A stretch of 64,000 bases of DNA from Candidatus Thorarchaeota archaeon. GTDB lineage: Archaea; Asgardarchaeota; Thorarchaeia; Thorarchaeales; Thorarchaeaceae. The translations under genes and the position numbers were made by a program. Below are positions 17,980 to 26,956 of this stretch, piece after piece. The notes under the pieces were generated by a model. The model saw only the letters and a program-made list of their open reading frames with translations. It ran no database searches and had not been told where the DNA came from. Position 1 is the first letter of the stretch; each line of letters begins with the position of its first letter. Location: positions 1 through 64,000 of the forward strand of contig JAFGAR010000175.1 in NCBI GenBank assembly GCA_016933575.1. Reading direction: 5' to 3'.

Positions 17980-18942
17980 ATGCGTCTGATTGCGCAAGCT
18001 TCCAACATAAAGATACACTCGCCAGATGATGCCTACTTCTCATTCTATAACAGTCCGTATACAGGGCATTCCCTTGGTACTGCTGTAGATATCTACCCTA
18101 AGCACCAAGAATGGAAGGGACCTGTTCCATCACCAGTCGCTGGAGTCGTAGAAGAAGTAAGGAAAATGAAAATGGGTCAACCAAAGAACTTCCCTACTGA
18201 GGACTTTGACTATGCCATTGGTATCAGACCTGAGAATAAATGCAATGATATCGTGCGAATAATGCATACTGAACCCTCCGTAAAAAAAGGAGAACGGATC
18301 GAACTTGGAGACGATATTGGCAAAGCCCTTCGTTCTCGTTATTTCAACTATTGGACTGGACCTCATTACCATGTAGAAGTACTACCTCACCAATTCTTCT
18401 CACGCGCAAGTAAATCACATCCTTTAGACTTGCCATTCTATTTTGAAGAAAGAGCAATTTCAAAGAACAATATGGAGACCGAGTTCTTGATTACAGCAGT
18501 CACAGAAGACAATGTAATTGGCCATCCATTGGATCTTGATTATTCAAATATCAATGACCTAAGTGGTCTCTCAGCAGTTACAGATTATGGGAGAACTGTG
18601 GGGATTCTTGATGGCGGGTTATCTCATTACAGACATGGAGGTATCATTGGGGGACAAGATTGCGTTGAAGGAATGAGTGTGGGTCTCTTTCGCAATCTTG
18701 TTGGACAAATACAGATAAAAAAACCGGGCTCAGCCTATTTCATCCGTGGCCCTCGAATCATATCAAATATTGACGGGTTTGAACTATTAGGATTGTCATG
18801 TTTCATCTATCCAAAACAGTACCTCAGAAAGGGAATTCCACAGATAATTCTAATACCAAAGATATATGGAGAACTAAAGAAGTCATTCGAAGGGGGAGAT
18901 GTTGCGTTACTTCAGATTAATCAGAGAACGCTACAATTATAG
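17980..18942 (+). CDS. M23 (LytM)-like metallopeptidase-fold protein
   Basis: The first half has an M23 layout: TGHSLGTAVDIYP (putative metal His/Asp), VPSPVAGVVEEV, GERIELGDDIG and TGPHYHVEV with an HxH. The first motif has six residues between His and Asp instead of three, so it is divergent and could even recall the M15 pattern. There is no signal peptide, and archaea lack peptidoglycan, so cell-wall cutting is unlikely. The C-terminal 140 residues are unassigned. It sits between a lipid reductase and lipoate genes, hinting at a role in those pathways. Confidence 0.6.
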   Translation: MRLIAQASNIKIHSPDDAYFSFYNSPYTGHSLGTAVDIYPKHQEWKGPVPSPVAGVVEEVRKMKMGQPKNFPTEDFDYAIGIRPENKCNDIVRIMHTEPSVKKGERIELGDDIGKALRSRYFNYWTGPHYHVEVLPHQFFSRASKSHPLDLPFYFEERAISKNNMETEFLITAVTEDNVIGHPLDLDYSNINDLSGLSAVTDYGRTVGILDGGLSHYRHGGIIGGQDCVEGMSVGLFRNLVGQIQIKKPGSAYFIRGPRIISNIDGFELLGLSCFIYPKQYLRKGIPQIILIPKIYGELKKSFEGGDVALLQINQRTLQL

Positions 18943-18971
18943 CATTAAGAAAAATAGAATCGGTGATATTC

Positions 18972-19952
18972 ATGGTTAAGAGAGTGCGTCTATCCTATGG
19001 TACTGCTGTACAATTAGGATTAAGCAACGGTTCACAAGACCCATGTTTTTCAACTGCATTCTTAATGACCTATAGAGGACAGAAATGTGACGCAAATTGT
19101 GCCTTCTGTCCACAAGCTAATCAAAGCACGTCTTCTTCAGATAGACTTTCTAGAATCTCTTGGCCAGTGTTTGACCTCAAGACAGTATTGGATGGTTGGC
19201 CACAAGGAAGATCTTTCCAGCGAATCTGTATTCAGTGTTTAAACTACGATCAGGTAGTTGATGATGTCGTCTTCCTGTTAGAAAGAATGAGGGATATTTC
19301 AAAATTACCAATCTCCGTTTCAATTCATCCAGTTTCTTCAATCGATATGAAAAGACTGAGGGATTCTGGAGCAACCAATATTGGAATTGCAATCGATGCT
19401 TGTACACCAGCTCTCTTTGATGAGATTAAGGGAACCAAGCGAGGGCAGCTCTATAGATGGTCTACCCATCTTAAAGCCATTGAAGATGCATTACAAATAT
19501 TTGGAACCGGAAATGTTACAACACATCTGATAATTGGACTTGGAGAAACTGAAGCTGAAGCTGTCGAGTTCTTATTTGATATGTATTCTCAAAATGTGAA
19601 CGTAGGTCTCTTCGCATTCACTGCAATACCTGGTACAAGTCTTGCTAGTAGAGAGCAACCAGATCTTGGTTCTTATAGACGGATTCAGGTAGTCCGATAT
19701 TTAATTGCTAATGGAAAGCTAAATCGTAATCAAGTTAGTGAGGATTCAACGGGGAAGATTTCCCTAGAGATGGGAATTGAAGAATTGGAAACACTCCTTA
19801 AATCAGGTATTGCATTTCAGACAACAGGATGCAAGGGATGCAATAGACCGTTCTATAATGAGAGTCCTAGAGGTCCGATATACAACTATCCTAGACCTTT
19901 GACAGAGTCGGAGATTGGAAAATCAATTCAAGATACAAAACTGGTGATATAG
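18972..19952 (+). CDS. Radical SAM enzyme, LipS-type lipoyl synthase candidate
   Basis: Carries the radical SAM cluster motif as CDANCAFC and a C-terminal CKGCNRPFYNE...YNYPRPL block that probably holds a second iron-sulfur cluster. This architecture, next to LplA/LplB, fits one half of the two-protein archaeal lipoyl synthase (LipS1/LipS2) that inserts sulfur into octanoyl chains on carrier proteins. A biotin-synthase-like enzyme is the alternative. ATG 18972 is chosen over GTG 18963 because GGTGAT lies 5 nt before it. Its stop touches the ATG of lplA. The second LipS partner is not in this window. Confidence 0.7.
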   Translation: MVKRVRLSYGTAVQLGLSNGSQDPCFSTAFLMTYRGQKCDANCAFCPQANQSTSSSDRLSRISWPVFDLKTVLDGWPQGRSFQRICIQCLNYDQVVDDVVFLLERMRDISKLPISVSIHPVSSIDMKRLRDSGATNIGIAIDACTPALFDEIKGTKRGQLYRWSTHLKAIEDALQIFGTGNVTTHLIIGLGETEAEAVEFLFDMYSQNVNVGLFAFTAIPGTSLASREQPDLGSYRRIQVVRYLIANGKLNRNQVSEDSTGKISLEMGIEELETLLKSGIAFQTTGCKGCNRPFYNESPRGPIYNYPRPLTESEIGKSIQDTKLVI

Positions 19953-20720
19953 ATGGAAGAGGTCAGGTTCATCGATTTAACGACACACAACGCTTACGAA
20001 AATATGGCGATTGATGAAGCAATTATGCTATCTATGAAAGACGGTAAAGTAATCCCGACTCTTCGTTTCTATAGATGGCAACCTTCAGCGGTGTCTATTG
20101 GTACATTTCAAGGTATGAGAGATGAAGTCGATATTGAATTCTGTACTTCAAAGGGAATAGACGTAATTCGACGAATCACAGGTGGAGGCGCGGTCTACCA
20201 TGACTATGAGGGAGAAATCACCTACAGTATCATTCTCCCTAGAGGTCACAGATTGGTTCCTGATGATATTATTGAATCATACAAAATAATTTGTGAAGGA
20301 ATTGTACTCTCACTTGATTATCTAGGAATAAAATCGGAGTTCAAACCTATCAATGATGTAGTTGTTGGAAGTAAAAAGGTCTCGGGAAATGCACAGACCC
20401 GCCGGCATTCCTGCGTACTCCAGCATGGAACTATCTTACTCGACCTCGATGTACGCCTTATGTTCTCAATCTTGAAGGTGCCAAAAGAGAAAATATCTGA
20501 TAAGATGATAGCTGATGCAAAGGACCGCGTTATATCCATTCGAGACCTCACTGGATTGAAAATTAGTATGAATGAACTCATGGATGCTCTTGAAACTGGA
20601 TTTTCCGAAGCCCTTGGAATTGATTTGGTCCGTGGGACATTGACAGACGGAGAAAGAGAAGCTGCTACTAGGCTTGTCCGAGAGAAGTATTCGATAGACA
20701 AATGGAATTTCAAGAGGTAG
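19953..20720 (+). CDS. lplA: Lipoate-protein ligase A, catalytic part
   Basis: 255 residues of the BPL_LplA_LipB fold. Diagnostic patterns are NMAIDEAIM, LRFYRWQPSAVSIGTFQG, RRITGGGAVYHDYEGEITYS and the lysine region VVGSKKVSGNAQTRR. It activates lipoate or octanoate as the adenylate and transfers it to lipoyl-carrier proteins such as glycine-cleavage H protein or 2-oxoacid dehydrogenase E2. It lacks the C-terminal accessory domain, which is supplied by the next gene, as in other archaea with bipartite ligases. Coupled directly to the radical SAM gene. Confidence 0.88.
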   Translation: MEEVRFIDLTTHNAYENMAIDEAIMLSMKDGKVIPTLRFYRWQPSAVSIGTFQGMRDEVDIEFCTSKGIDVIRRITGGGAVYHDYEGEITYSIILPRGHRLVPDDIIESYKIICEGIVLSLDYLGIKSEFKPINDVVVGSKKVSGNAQTRRHSCVLQHGTILLDLDVRLMFSILKVPKEKISDKMIADAKDRVISIRDLTGLKISMNELMDALETGFSEALGIDLVRGTLTDGEREAATRLVREKYSIDKWNFKR

Positions 20721-20727
20721 GAAGATA

Positions 20728-21009
20728 ATGAAGGTCGTTAATTACAAAGTCCCAGGCGGAAAAATGATCAAGGTGAAACTATCAATTAACAACCAAGAAA
20801 TTGAATCAATTAGTATACTTGGAGATTTCTTTCTGCACCCTGAGGAGATGATAGAGAAAATCGAAGAGCATCTTATTGGTTGTATTATTGATTATGAGAG
20901 TCTTGTGTCAAGATTAGAAGAAATCATCATAGAGAATAAAGCAATGCTCATTGGTATTTCTACGGCAGATATTGCTAAGGCAATTCAACTTGCTAGTGAG
21001 AGTGACTAG
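20728..21009 (+). CDS. lplB: Lipoate-protein ligase accessory subunit
   Basis: 93 residues matching the stand-alone C-terminal domain of bipartite lipoate ligases: N-terminal strands VNYKVPGGKMIKVKL, then IESISILGDFFLHPEE and a helical end. In the known archaeal enzymes this subunit is needed for lipoate activation. It follows lplA by 7 bp with AGGTAGGAAG as a ribosome site. Its TAG stop shares the CTAG tetramer with the convergent gene. Confidence 0.82.
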   Translation: MKVVNYKVPGGKMIKVKLSINNQEIESISILGDFFLHPEEMIEKIEEHLIGCIIDYESLVSRLEEIIIENKAMLIGISTADIAKAIQLASESD

Positions 21010-21545
21010 TCTTGGTTTTCTTCTTCAACTGAAGAAATCTCAATCTTTAGCCTATTTCTCCCAACATCCAAAATATTCTCTACAAGTATACGGGACTTGT
21101 CGAGATTAAGAGAATAACATTTCTCGATTCCAGTATATACATCACTCAGTTTTTGGATGGGTACTTCTTCGGTTGTTTCATTTTCTGAGATTCTAATAAC
21201 TTGGTCTTTGATACCAGTTAATCCCCAGATTGTTGAAACCACTTTGGAGGCTTTTTCCTTGTCAGCTGGATGAGTCACTGCTTCAACAAAGCTCTTTGCT
21301 AAATCCTTTCCGAATGGATTAACAGTCATAGCACTACCTATCCAATCCCTGTCTAAGTACAAGACACCCTCATGAACTCCATCAGACCTATCGACTTTCA
21401 AGGTAATATCGATGAATTCTTGAAATCCTCCCGGTTTGAGATGAATTTCTGTTAGACCTCCGAGACCATATCTTCTACCTGTTTCAGTAAAATGAAAGAA
21501 TGAGAATAGCTCAGTTTCTTTGAGCTTTTTATATTCCATGAGCAT
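21006..21545 (-). CDS. Unknown cytoplasmic protein
   Basis: 179 residues, no signal or membrane segment. A mixed alpha-beta pattern is suggested (LTEIHLKPGGFQEFIDITLKV described in parts; GVLYLDRDWIG; FVEAVTHPADKEKASKVV). No family was recognised. Start could be ATG 21545 or ATG 21539; GAGGG upstream fits the second better. The gene converges on lplB, the stop codons sharing four bases. Confidence 0.55.
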   Translation of the reverse strand: MLMEYKKLKETELFSFFHFTETGRRYGLGGLTEIHLKPGGFQEFIDITLKVDRSDGVHEGVLYLDRDWIGSAMTVNPFGKDLAKSFVEAVTHPADKEKASKVVSTIWGLTGIKDQVIRISENETTEEVPIQKLSDVYTGIEKCYSLNLDKSRILVENILDVGRNRLKIEISSVEEENQD

Positions 21546-21616
21546 GGTCCCTCATATTATCAAGCTCATTGTACCTCATTAGCCTTTCTGAATCATAAAA
21601 ATGCGAATTATTACTC

Positions 21617-22591
21617 CTAAATTAAACCAGTTGACGATTCAGAATCTATATTCTCGGGTTTCAATTGTTTCTTCCGACTTTGAATGACTTGCACTGCAGT
21701 AATTCCCAATGCTAAAAGAATCAATCCTAGCCAGTCTAATAGGTCTGGAAATTCGCCTAAGAAGATAATTGAGAGAATCACTATTTGAGGCATCATTGTG
21801 CTATTGATTAGTGTTGTATCTATTGCGCGAAGAACTTGCATAGATCGATTCCAGAGAGTAAAAGCAAAAGCAGTATTCACTACTGCAAGCCAAACGATAG
21901 AAATCCAAGAAGTCAGTGATAGTGTCACTAGTGTTTCAGTTGCGAGTGCTAGCAGGATTAACATGGATGCTCCAAAGAACATGCTAATTCCCGTTACAAT
22001 AAGGGCTGGTGTGTCTTGAATTCTATTGATAGCTCTACCAATTATTGATGAAAACGAATTTGCAATCAGACTTACGATTCCAATCATCAAACCAAACAGT
22101 GATAGACCTACAAGATCGAGTGGATAGAAATAGAGAAAGACGCCCAATAGGCTAATGATAATGAATACAATCTCTAGTAGCGAGGGAGTTTCTCGCAACC
22201 AAGGTATTGCTAGAATTAACACAAAAATTGGAGTAAGATTTAGCAGTAACGAGAAAGTGATTGCTGGTAGATATTTCAACGCAAGAAACTGGGTTCCTTG
22301 CGTAGCTGTGATGAAGATTCCGCCATAGAGAGCAAGACCAATCCACCAGCGGCTTGATCTTTTTCTCAGTGCTTTGCGAGAGCTTGACCTACTCAATACC
22401 AAAGCCACTAGAAGTAGCGATGCAAGGAAATACCTCAAACCAGCAAATAGCAAGGGCGGAATCTCTTCTAGACCAAATTTGATGATGACCCACGATGATG
22501 ACCAAAGTATCGTTACAAAGCATGCTTGAACTATAGCTCTTACTCTATTATCTGACTCATTGCTTTGGGTTGAACTCACAGAGCCAATCAA
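21617..22591 (-). CDS. EamA/DMT-family permease
   Basis: 324 residues with ten hydrophobic segments in two EamA repeats (the first includes FVTILWSSSWVIIKFGLEEIP in part, the second opens near LFGLMIGIVSLIANSFSSI). These carriers mostly export amino acids or other metabolites; the substrate is unknown. The start is TTG, with no ATG before the first membrane segment. The C-terminal tail is polar. The upstream side faces the divergent HTH_10 gene. Confidence 0.85.
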   Translation of the reverse strand: MIGSVSSTQSNESDNRVRAIVQACFVTILWSSSWVIIKFGLEEIPPLLFAGLRYFLASLLLVALVLSRSSSRKALRKRSSRWWIGLALYGGIFITATQGTQFLALKYLPAITFSLLLNLTPIFVLILAIPWLRETPSLLEIVFIIISLLGVFLYFYPLDLVGLSLFGLMIGIVSLIANSFSSIIGRAINRIQDTPALIVTGISMFFGASMLILLALATETLVTLSLTSWISIVWLAVVNTAFAFTLWNRSMQVLRAIDTTLINSTMMPQIVILSIIFLGEFPDLLDWLGLILLALGITAVQVIQSRKKQLKPENIDSESSTGLI

Positions 22592-22664
22592 GATTCAGCT
22601 TCTCCAATTTCAAATAAATTAAAGTGGAAATATACCTATATCCGTCATAAGACGGGTGTAAACC

Positions 22665-23309
22665 ATGATTGAGGCCGTGCTGTCAATCGCATCTGAGAAC
22701 TATTATTCATGTGAACTAACGCGTTCAATTCCTGTACGAGTTAATCTCGTTTCAATCAATGGGAAAGAGGGTTTTGGTATCATAGAGTCATTAGATGGAA
22801 CTGAGAAACCACTGAAGAAGTATGTACAATTCATGAAAAAATCTTCAAGTGTTGTGCAAATTGAGGTCACTCACAAAGAGAATAATCAATATTGGACAAG
22901 AGTCGTACATGAACTGATTGGCTATTCTATCCATGAGACCATTTTGGAAAATGGATGTATGAATCGACTGCCGATTGTGATCACACAAGGATTCCAGATT
23001 CATCAGATACTTGCCCCTTCTCAAGAGAAATTCAAGATGATGATTTCAAGTCTTAAGAATAGGTTCACTTCTGTAAAAATTGAGAGGGTCCAAAGTCATC
23101 CAAACAAATTGTCATCTTTCAATCTAACTACTAAACAGAGAGAAGCAATTGTCCTAGCAATTGATAGAGGATATTATGATATTCCACGTGGTTGTGGAAT
23201 GAGTAATATTGCAAGCGAATTGGGAGTAAAACGGGTAGCCACACAAGAACGAATTAGACGTGCTGAGAAGAGAATCATGAGTGAATTAAGAACGACCCAG
23301 AAAATATGA
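22665..23309 (+). CDS. HTH_10 (bacterio-opsin-activator-like) regulator
   Basis: 214 residues. The C-terminal 55 (about 155-210) match HTH_10: LTTKQREAIVLAIDRGYYDIPRG then SNIASELGVKRVATQERIRRAEKRI (given here as the helix pair around SELGV). The N-terminal domain is a probable sensor of unknown ligand. HTH_10 proteins are typical of archaea, including the haloarchaeal regulator of bacteriorhodopsin. AAATATACC about 32 bp upstream is a likely TATA box, giving a very short leader. Confidence 0.82.
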   Translation: MIEAVLSIASENYYSCELTRSIPVRVNLVSINGKEGFGIIESLDGTEKPLKKYVQFMKKSSSVVQIEVTHKENNQYWTRVVHELIGYSIHETILENGCMNRLPIVITQGFQIHQILAPSQEKFKMMISSLKNRFTSVKIERVQSHPNKLSSFNLTTKQREAIVLAIDRGYYDIPRGCGMSNIASELGVKRVATQERIRRAEKRIMSELRTTQKI

Positions 23310-23365
23310 GGAGTAATTCGAGGGAAGAGTGATATACTTTTGAGCTAACAGGGAATTCGATTGCT

Positions 23366-23845
23366 ATGGTTGATTCAGAATATTCGCAGGATAAGAAAGT
23401 GCAGAAGATTGAATCAGATATTCGATCTTTTGAAACAGAGCTACAGAAAGTGGAAATGGAACTTGATGGACTAGATTCCCGCCTTAATGCTGAATTGCAG
23501 TCATACAAATCGGCAGTAGATACCAAGAGAGAAGCCTACGAATCTCTCCGAAGCAGGCTTCGTTCTGCTGAAGAGGATTGGAAAGTGGCTGACAGAAAGT
23601 ATCGGGGTCAGGTCAAAAAGAAGGACAAGACACTTTCCAGTAAAAAGAAAACAGCTCAGGTTCTCAAGAAACGCATAAAGGATGCAGAAAAGACTCGAGA
23701 TAAACGCTTTCAAGAATTGGACAAGGCCAAGGAAAAGATTGTTGATAAAGCAAAACGAGAGAAGGCAAAAGAAATGGAACAGCATAAGACTCGTGAAGTT
23801 GACCGAGTAGAAGAAGAAAAAAGGCGGGAGTTAGGACTAAGCTAG
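23366..23845 (+). CDS. Highly charged coiled-coil protein
   Basis: 159 residues made almost wholly of Lys, Glu, Asp, Arg and Gln in heptad-like order, with no break large enough for a globular domain. It should form one long coiled coil. A TATA-like GATATACTTT about 28 bp upstream suggests a leaderless message. The HExxH membrane gene follows 30 bp later on the same strand. It could be a scaffold or nucleic-acid-associated rod; no family was recognised. Confidence 0.6.
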   Translation: MVDSEYSQDKKVQKIESDIRSFETELQKVEMELDGLDSRLNAELQSYKSAVDTKREAYESLRSRLRSAEEDWKVADRKYRGQVKKKDKTLSSKKKTAQVLKKRIKDAEKTRDKRFQELDKAKEKIVDKAKREKAKEMEQHKTREVDRVEEEKRRELGLS

Positions 23846-23875
23846 AAATAACCCATTATAAATGGAGGGCACGCT

Positions 23876-24859
23876 ATGAATGCATACTTCATCATTGTTC
23901 TGCTAGGTGTAGTTCTTTTCTTCGTGGTCTGGACCCTTGGCTGGTTACTTGAGCGATTGTCCCATTTATTATTAACAACAACCCGTGAACCAGGAACAAG
24001 GTCATGGTATATGTTAGTTGGACCTGGTGTAGCTTTGCATGAGTCGTCCCATGCTCTTGGTTGTTTGCTTACAAGAACTGAAATTGTTGAATTCAAACCA
24101 ATTAATATTGAAGTCCAAGATGATCAGATTGTGTTGGGATATGTGAAATATCGGAAACCCGCGAGTAGTCTTAAAAATGCTATAATAAATCTAGCACCAG
24201 TCGCAGTTTCGCTACTACTACTCATTGCTTTTGCACTTGGTGCTACATATCTTGTTCCAGAATCTCCTGGGCTTGGTGGTGATGCTCTATCTCTTTGGAA
24301 CGATCTTATCAACGCAAAATTGAATCCAGATATTTTTTACCCAGTTACACAGATAGCTTCCTTTGTGTATCTTTTCCTCTACACTGTAGCAGAACTTACA
24401 GTAGTAAATCCAATCTTCTGGATTGTGGCATTTCTTGCAATGACAATCATGTTCTCAAATGCTCCTTCAGATGTTGATATCAAGAATGCGGCTGGTGGTC
24501 TCAAAGCTATAATTCTGTTCAACATTATTTGGCTTACAGTGGCATATTTCCTTCCAGATGCAGGGTGGATACTCATAGGATTTTATGAATTACTAGCTGT
24601 GCTATTTGCGTTAGCTCTTGGATTTGCGGCAGTTGGATATGGATTCTTTATTCTCATAGCGGCAATGTCAAAATTGAGGTCTCCTCTTCAGATCATTCCA
24701 ATAGCTAGTTGCATAATTTCTGGCGTTGCATTTTGGTATTTGGATGCAGCAGCAGTAATCTCCCTTTCACTAGCTTCGCAGACGATTTTGGCAGTTGGTG
24801 TTCTGATTATCATTACCCTGATAATGCTGATGCTACGTCCTCTGAGAAGATCGGGGTAA
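23876..24859 (+). CDS. Membrane protein with HExxH motif (M50-like?)
   Basis: 327 residues with about eight hydrophobic segments. After the first segment comes LHESSHALGCLLTRTEI, in which HESSH (residues 55-59) fits a zinc-peptidase HExxH. The arrangement recalls intramembrane M50 peptidases, but the expected NPDG-type second motif is not evident, so it may be a distant member or a non-enzyme. It follows the coiled-coil gene and is followed by a small winged-helix gene. Confidence 0.6.
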   Translation: MNAYFIIVLLGVVLFFVVWTLGWLLERLSHLLLTTTREPGTRSWYMLVGPGVALHESSHALGCLLTRTEIVEFKPINIEVQDDQIVLGYVKYRKPASSLKNAIINLAPVAVSLLLLIAFALGATYLVPESPGLGGDALSLWNDLINAKLNPDIFYPVTQIASFVYLFLYTVAELTVVNPIFWIVAFLAMTIMFSNAPSDVDIKNAAGGLKAIILFNIIWLTVAYFLPDAGWILIGFYELLAVLFALALGFAAVGYGFFILIAAMSKLRSPLQIIPIASCIISGVAFWYLDAAAVISLSLASQTILAVGVLIIITLIMLMLRPLRRSG

Positions 24860-24908
24860 TACCCAATATCATAAGTAGTAGATTCGTAGCTATACGCAGG
24901 TACCGAGT

Positions 24909-25256
24909 ATGGCAAAGATTGAACTAGTCAGAAGACCCTCTCTCATAAGTCCAAGACATCTCTTAAGGTATATCTTCTTTACAGAGATGCAGGTAGAACA
25001 GGCATCAGCTATACTGAACCTCCTAATGAAAAACGATGGGAAAATGCCAGACTCAGACTGGGAAAAATTTGTGTTAACAAGTAGGGGCCTTTATGTCAAA
25101 GTTATGAGAAAATTGCGTGATGTAGGTCTTGTAGAAAAGCGCATGGGTGATTTCAGTATCTGTGAAGACTTTAGTACAGCCATGAAAAAGCTAGCTGACT
25201 ATTGGTCCAATATTATGCAATCCTATGGCGAAGGGGACAGATCAATCGAATTCTAA
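24909..25256 (+). CDS. Small winged-helix-like protein
   Basis: 115 residues with a helix-turn-helix pattern (EQASAILNLLMKNDGKMP, SRGLYVKVMRKLRDVGLVEKR) and a short helical tail. It lacks a ligand domain. It could bind DNA as a dimer. The stop codon overlaps that of the convergent coiled-coil/HTH gene by four bases. Confidence 0.55.
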   Translation: MAKIELVRRPSLISPRHLLRYIFFTEMQVEQASAILNLLMKNDGKMPDSDWEKFVLTSRGLYVKVMRKLRDVGLVEKRMGDFSICEDFSTAMKKLADYWSNIMQSYGEGDRSIEF

Positions 25257-26833
25257 TCTACTTCTACTTCTCCTTCTTTCAAGTCTAGTTTTCGTAATGT
25301 TGAGATGGCTTTATCGCCTTTTATTTTAAGCACTCCGAGTTTTTCAAGTTCCCGTGCATGTTTGGTTGCAAGACCAACTGGAGTACCTAGAGCCTTTCCC
25401 AGTTCAGTAAATGTTATTGATCCAACTTCATCCACAAGTAAGAGTACCTTTGTATTGTTCTCCATTCCTAAGACTTGGATATATCGTTGAGTACGTTCGT
25501 CAGATAGGTCACGCTGCTCCAAGGCAAGGTCTCGTTCTTTCTCCATGAGCCTTGTCGCTTTTTCAAAAGCTTCTTTTTGCATCTCGAGAACAGTTGTATT
25601 TTCTTTGGTTTCTTTCAATTCTCTCTCAAGGGTATGTATCTTCTCATCAAGACTTTTTATCTCTGCAATCCGACCCTGAAGAGAATCAAGTTCAGATAGA
25701 CGAGATTTCGCCTCTTTCTCAGCAGCTTGTTTGTCAGACTCTACATCCTTCATCTTAAGTTCGAGTTCTTTAATCGTTGAGAAAGAGGTGTCGGTTTCTT
25801 TTTGTTGCTCTTGGATCTTAGACTCCAATAATCCAATCTTTGCCTTTAGAGACTCCATTTCTGCAGCAGTCTTCTCCGATTTTGGTTTAGCCATAGCGGA
25901 TTCAGCTTTGTAAACGCCAATCTGAGTCTGATATTCACCAACCTGCATCTTGAGATCTTCAATCTCTTCTCGGGCATTTTCAACGTCTTTGGTCCTTGCA
26001 TCAATCATTGCATCCTTAATTAGGAGGTCATCTCTGAACGAGCTTACCTGCTGCTCTAAGTCAGCTATACGACGCTCATACTCCTCATTTGCTGCACTTG
26101 TCTGACGGCCTGCGACTATTTTACTCTGGAGCGTCCTAACCTCCATATCAAGCTTGGTTAGCTCTGCCTGTTTTTCAGCTAGTTCTAATCTCTGGGCTGC
26201 AGTTTCTTCCTCAAGACTCTGCATAAATGATCGGACAATATCTTGTTGTTCTACAATCGTACTGCGAAGATCGACTTCTGATTCACGAACCCTCATGGCA
26301 AACTCTTTGAAACGCTCCTGAGTCTGTTCAACAATCTTGTCAACAAGATCCTTCTCTAGAGCCTCAAATTCTGAGTCGACAATATCAACAAATGTTGTTT
26401 CAATAAACTGCTTGAAGAATTTCATCCTTAGACGTTCAACCATCTCTTCAGAAATTCTAGATTTGAGTTCAACGACTTTACCTCTAAAGGTCAGGAGCTG
26501 TGCTGCAAATACGCCTACGACCCCACGTTGGAGCGATGAAATATCTGCCCGAAGGCGTTCTAACTTCATAAGGAGAGCATCAAATCCAGATACAGCATCA
26601 GCGCCTTCTGGACGTTCAACAGGCGCTGTGGTTTCCAGAGATTCTACAAAATCTAATGCCAAGGCTGCAGCGTTGATAAGATCCTCACCATCTTCAACGG
26701 GCATTATGACTTCTCCAGATTCATCAACACCCTCAGCTAAACGTTCCAATTCAGCATCTGTGAGAGCAGCTCCTTTTAGAGCATCCTGTAAAGCATCAAT
26801 CTCTTTATCGGTGAGTTTCTTATCAGAAGGCAT
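25253..26833 (-). CDS. Long coiled-coil protein with C-terminal winged helix
   Basis: 526 residues. An acidic N-terminal region (to about 80) is followed by more than 300 residues of coiled coil (heptads from about 140 to 440). The last 75 residues look like a winged helix: TKVLLLVDEVGSITFTELGKALG, then VGLATKHARELEKLGVLKIKG. The combination suggests a DNA-binding rod or chromosome-associated protein rather than an enzyme. A GGGGAT site precedes the ATG. It ends in a four-base overlap with the convergent small HTH gene. Confidence 0.65.
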   Translation of the reverse strand: MPSDKKLTDKEIDALQDALKGAALTDAELERLAEGVDESGEVIMPVEDGEDLINAAALALDFVESLETTAPVERPEGADAVSGFDALLMKLERLRADISSLQRGVVGVFAAQLLTFRGKVVELKSRISEEMVERLRMKFFKQFIETTFVDIVDSEFEALEKDLVDKIVEQTQERFKEFAMRVRESEVDLRSTIVEQQDIVRSFMQSLEEETAAQRLELAEKQAELTKLDMEVRTLQSKIVAGRQTSAANEEYERRIADLEQQVSSFRDDLLIKDAMIDARTKDVENAREEIEDLKMQVGEYQTQIGVYKAESAMAKPKSEKTAAEMESLKAKIGLLESKIQEQQKETDTSFSTIKELELKMKDVESDKQAAEKEAKSRLSELDSLQGRIAEIKSLDEKIHTLERELKETKENTTVLEMQKEAFEKATRLMEKERDLALEQRDLSDERTQRYIQVLGMENNTKVLLLVDEVGSITFTELGKALGTPVGLATKHARELEKLGVLKIKGDKAISTLRKLDLKEGEVEVD

Positions 26834-26956
26834 AGCTATATCCCCTGCAACCGTGATGTGTGTTTAGAGTGTAGGCACACTATAAAGCTTTGCCGATAAA
26901 TGTAGCGCGGTGATAAGTATCTTGTTCAGATTAATAAATCCTCTAGAGTTGGCATT

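Noticed and set aside
26337..26867. Plus-strand frame of 176 codons
   Set aside because: It is the complement of the coiled-coil/HTH gene; the Ser/Arg-rich product is what a complement of Glu/Leu-rich heptads gives.
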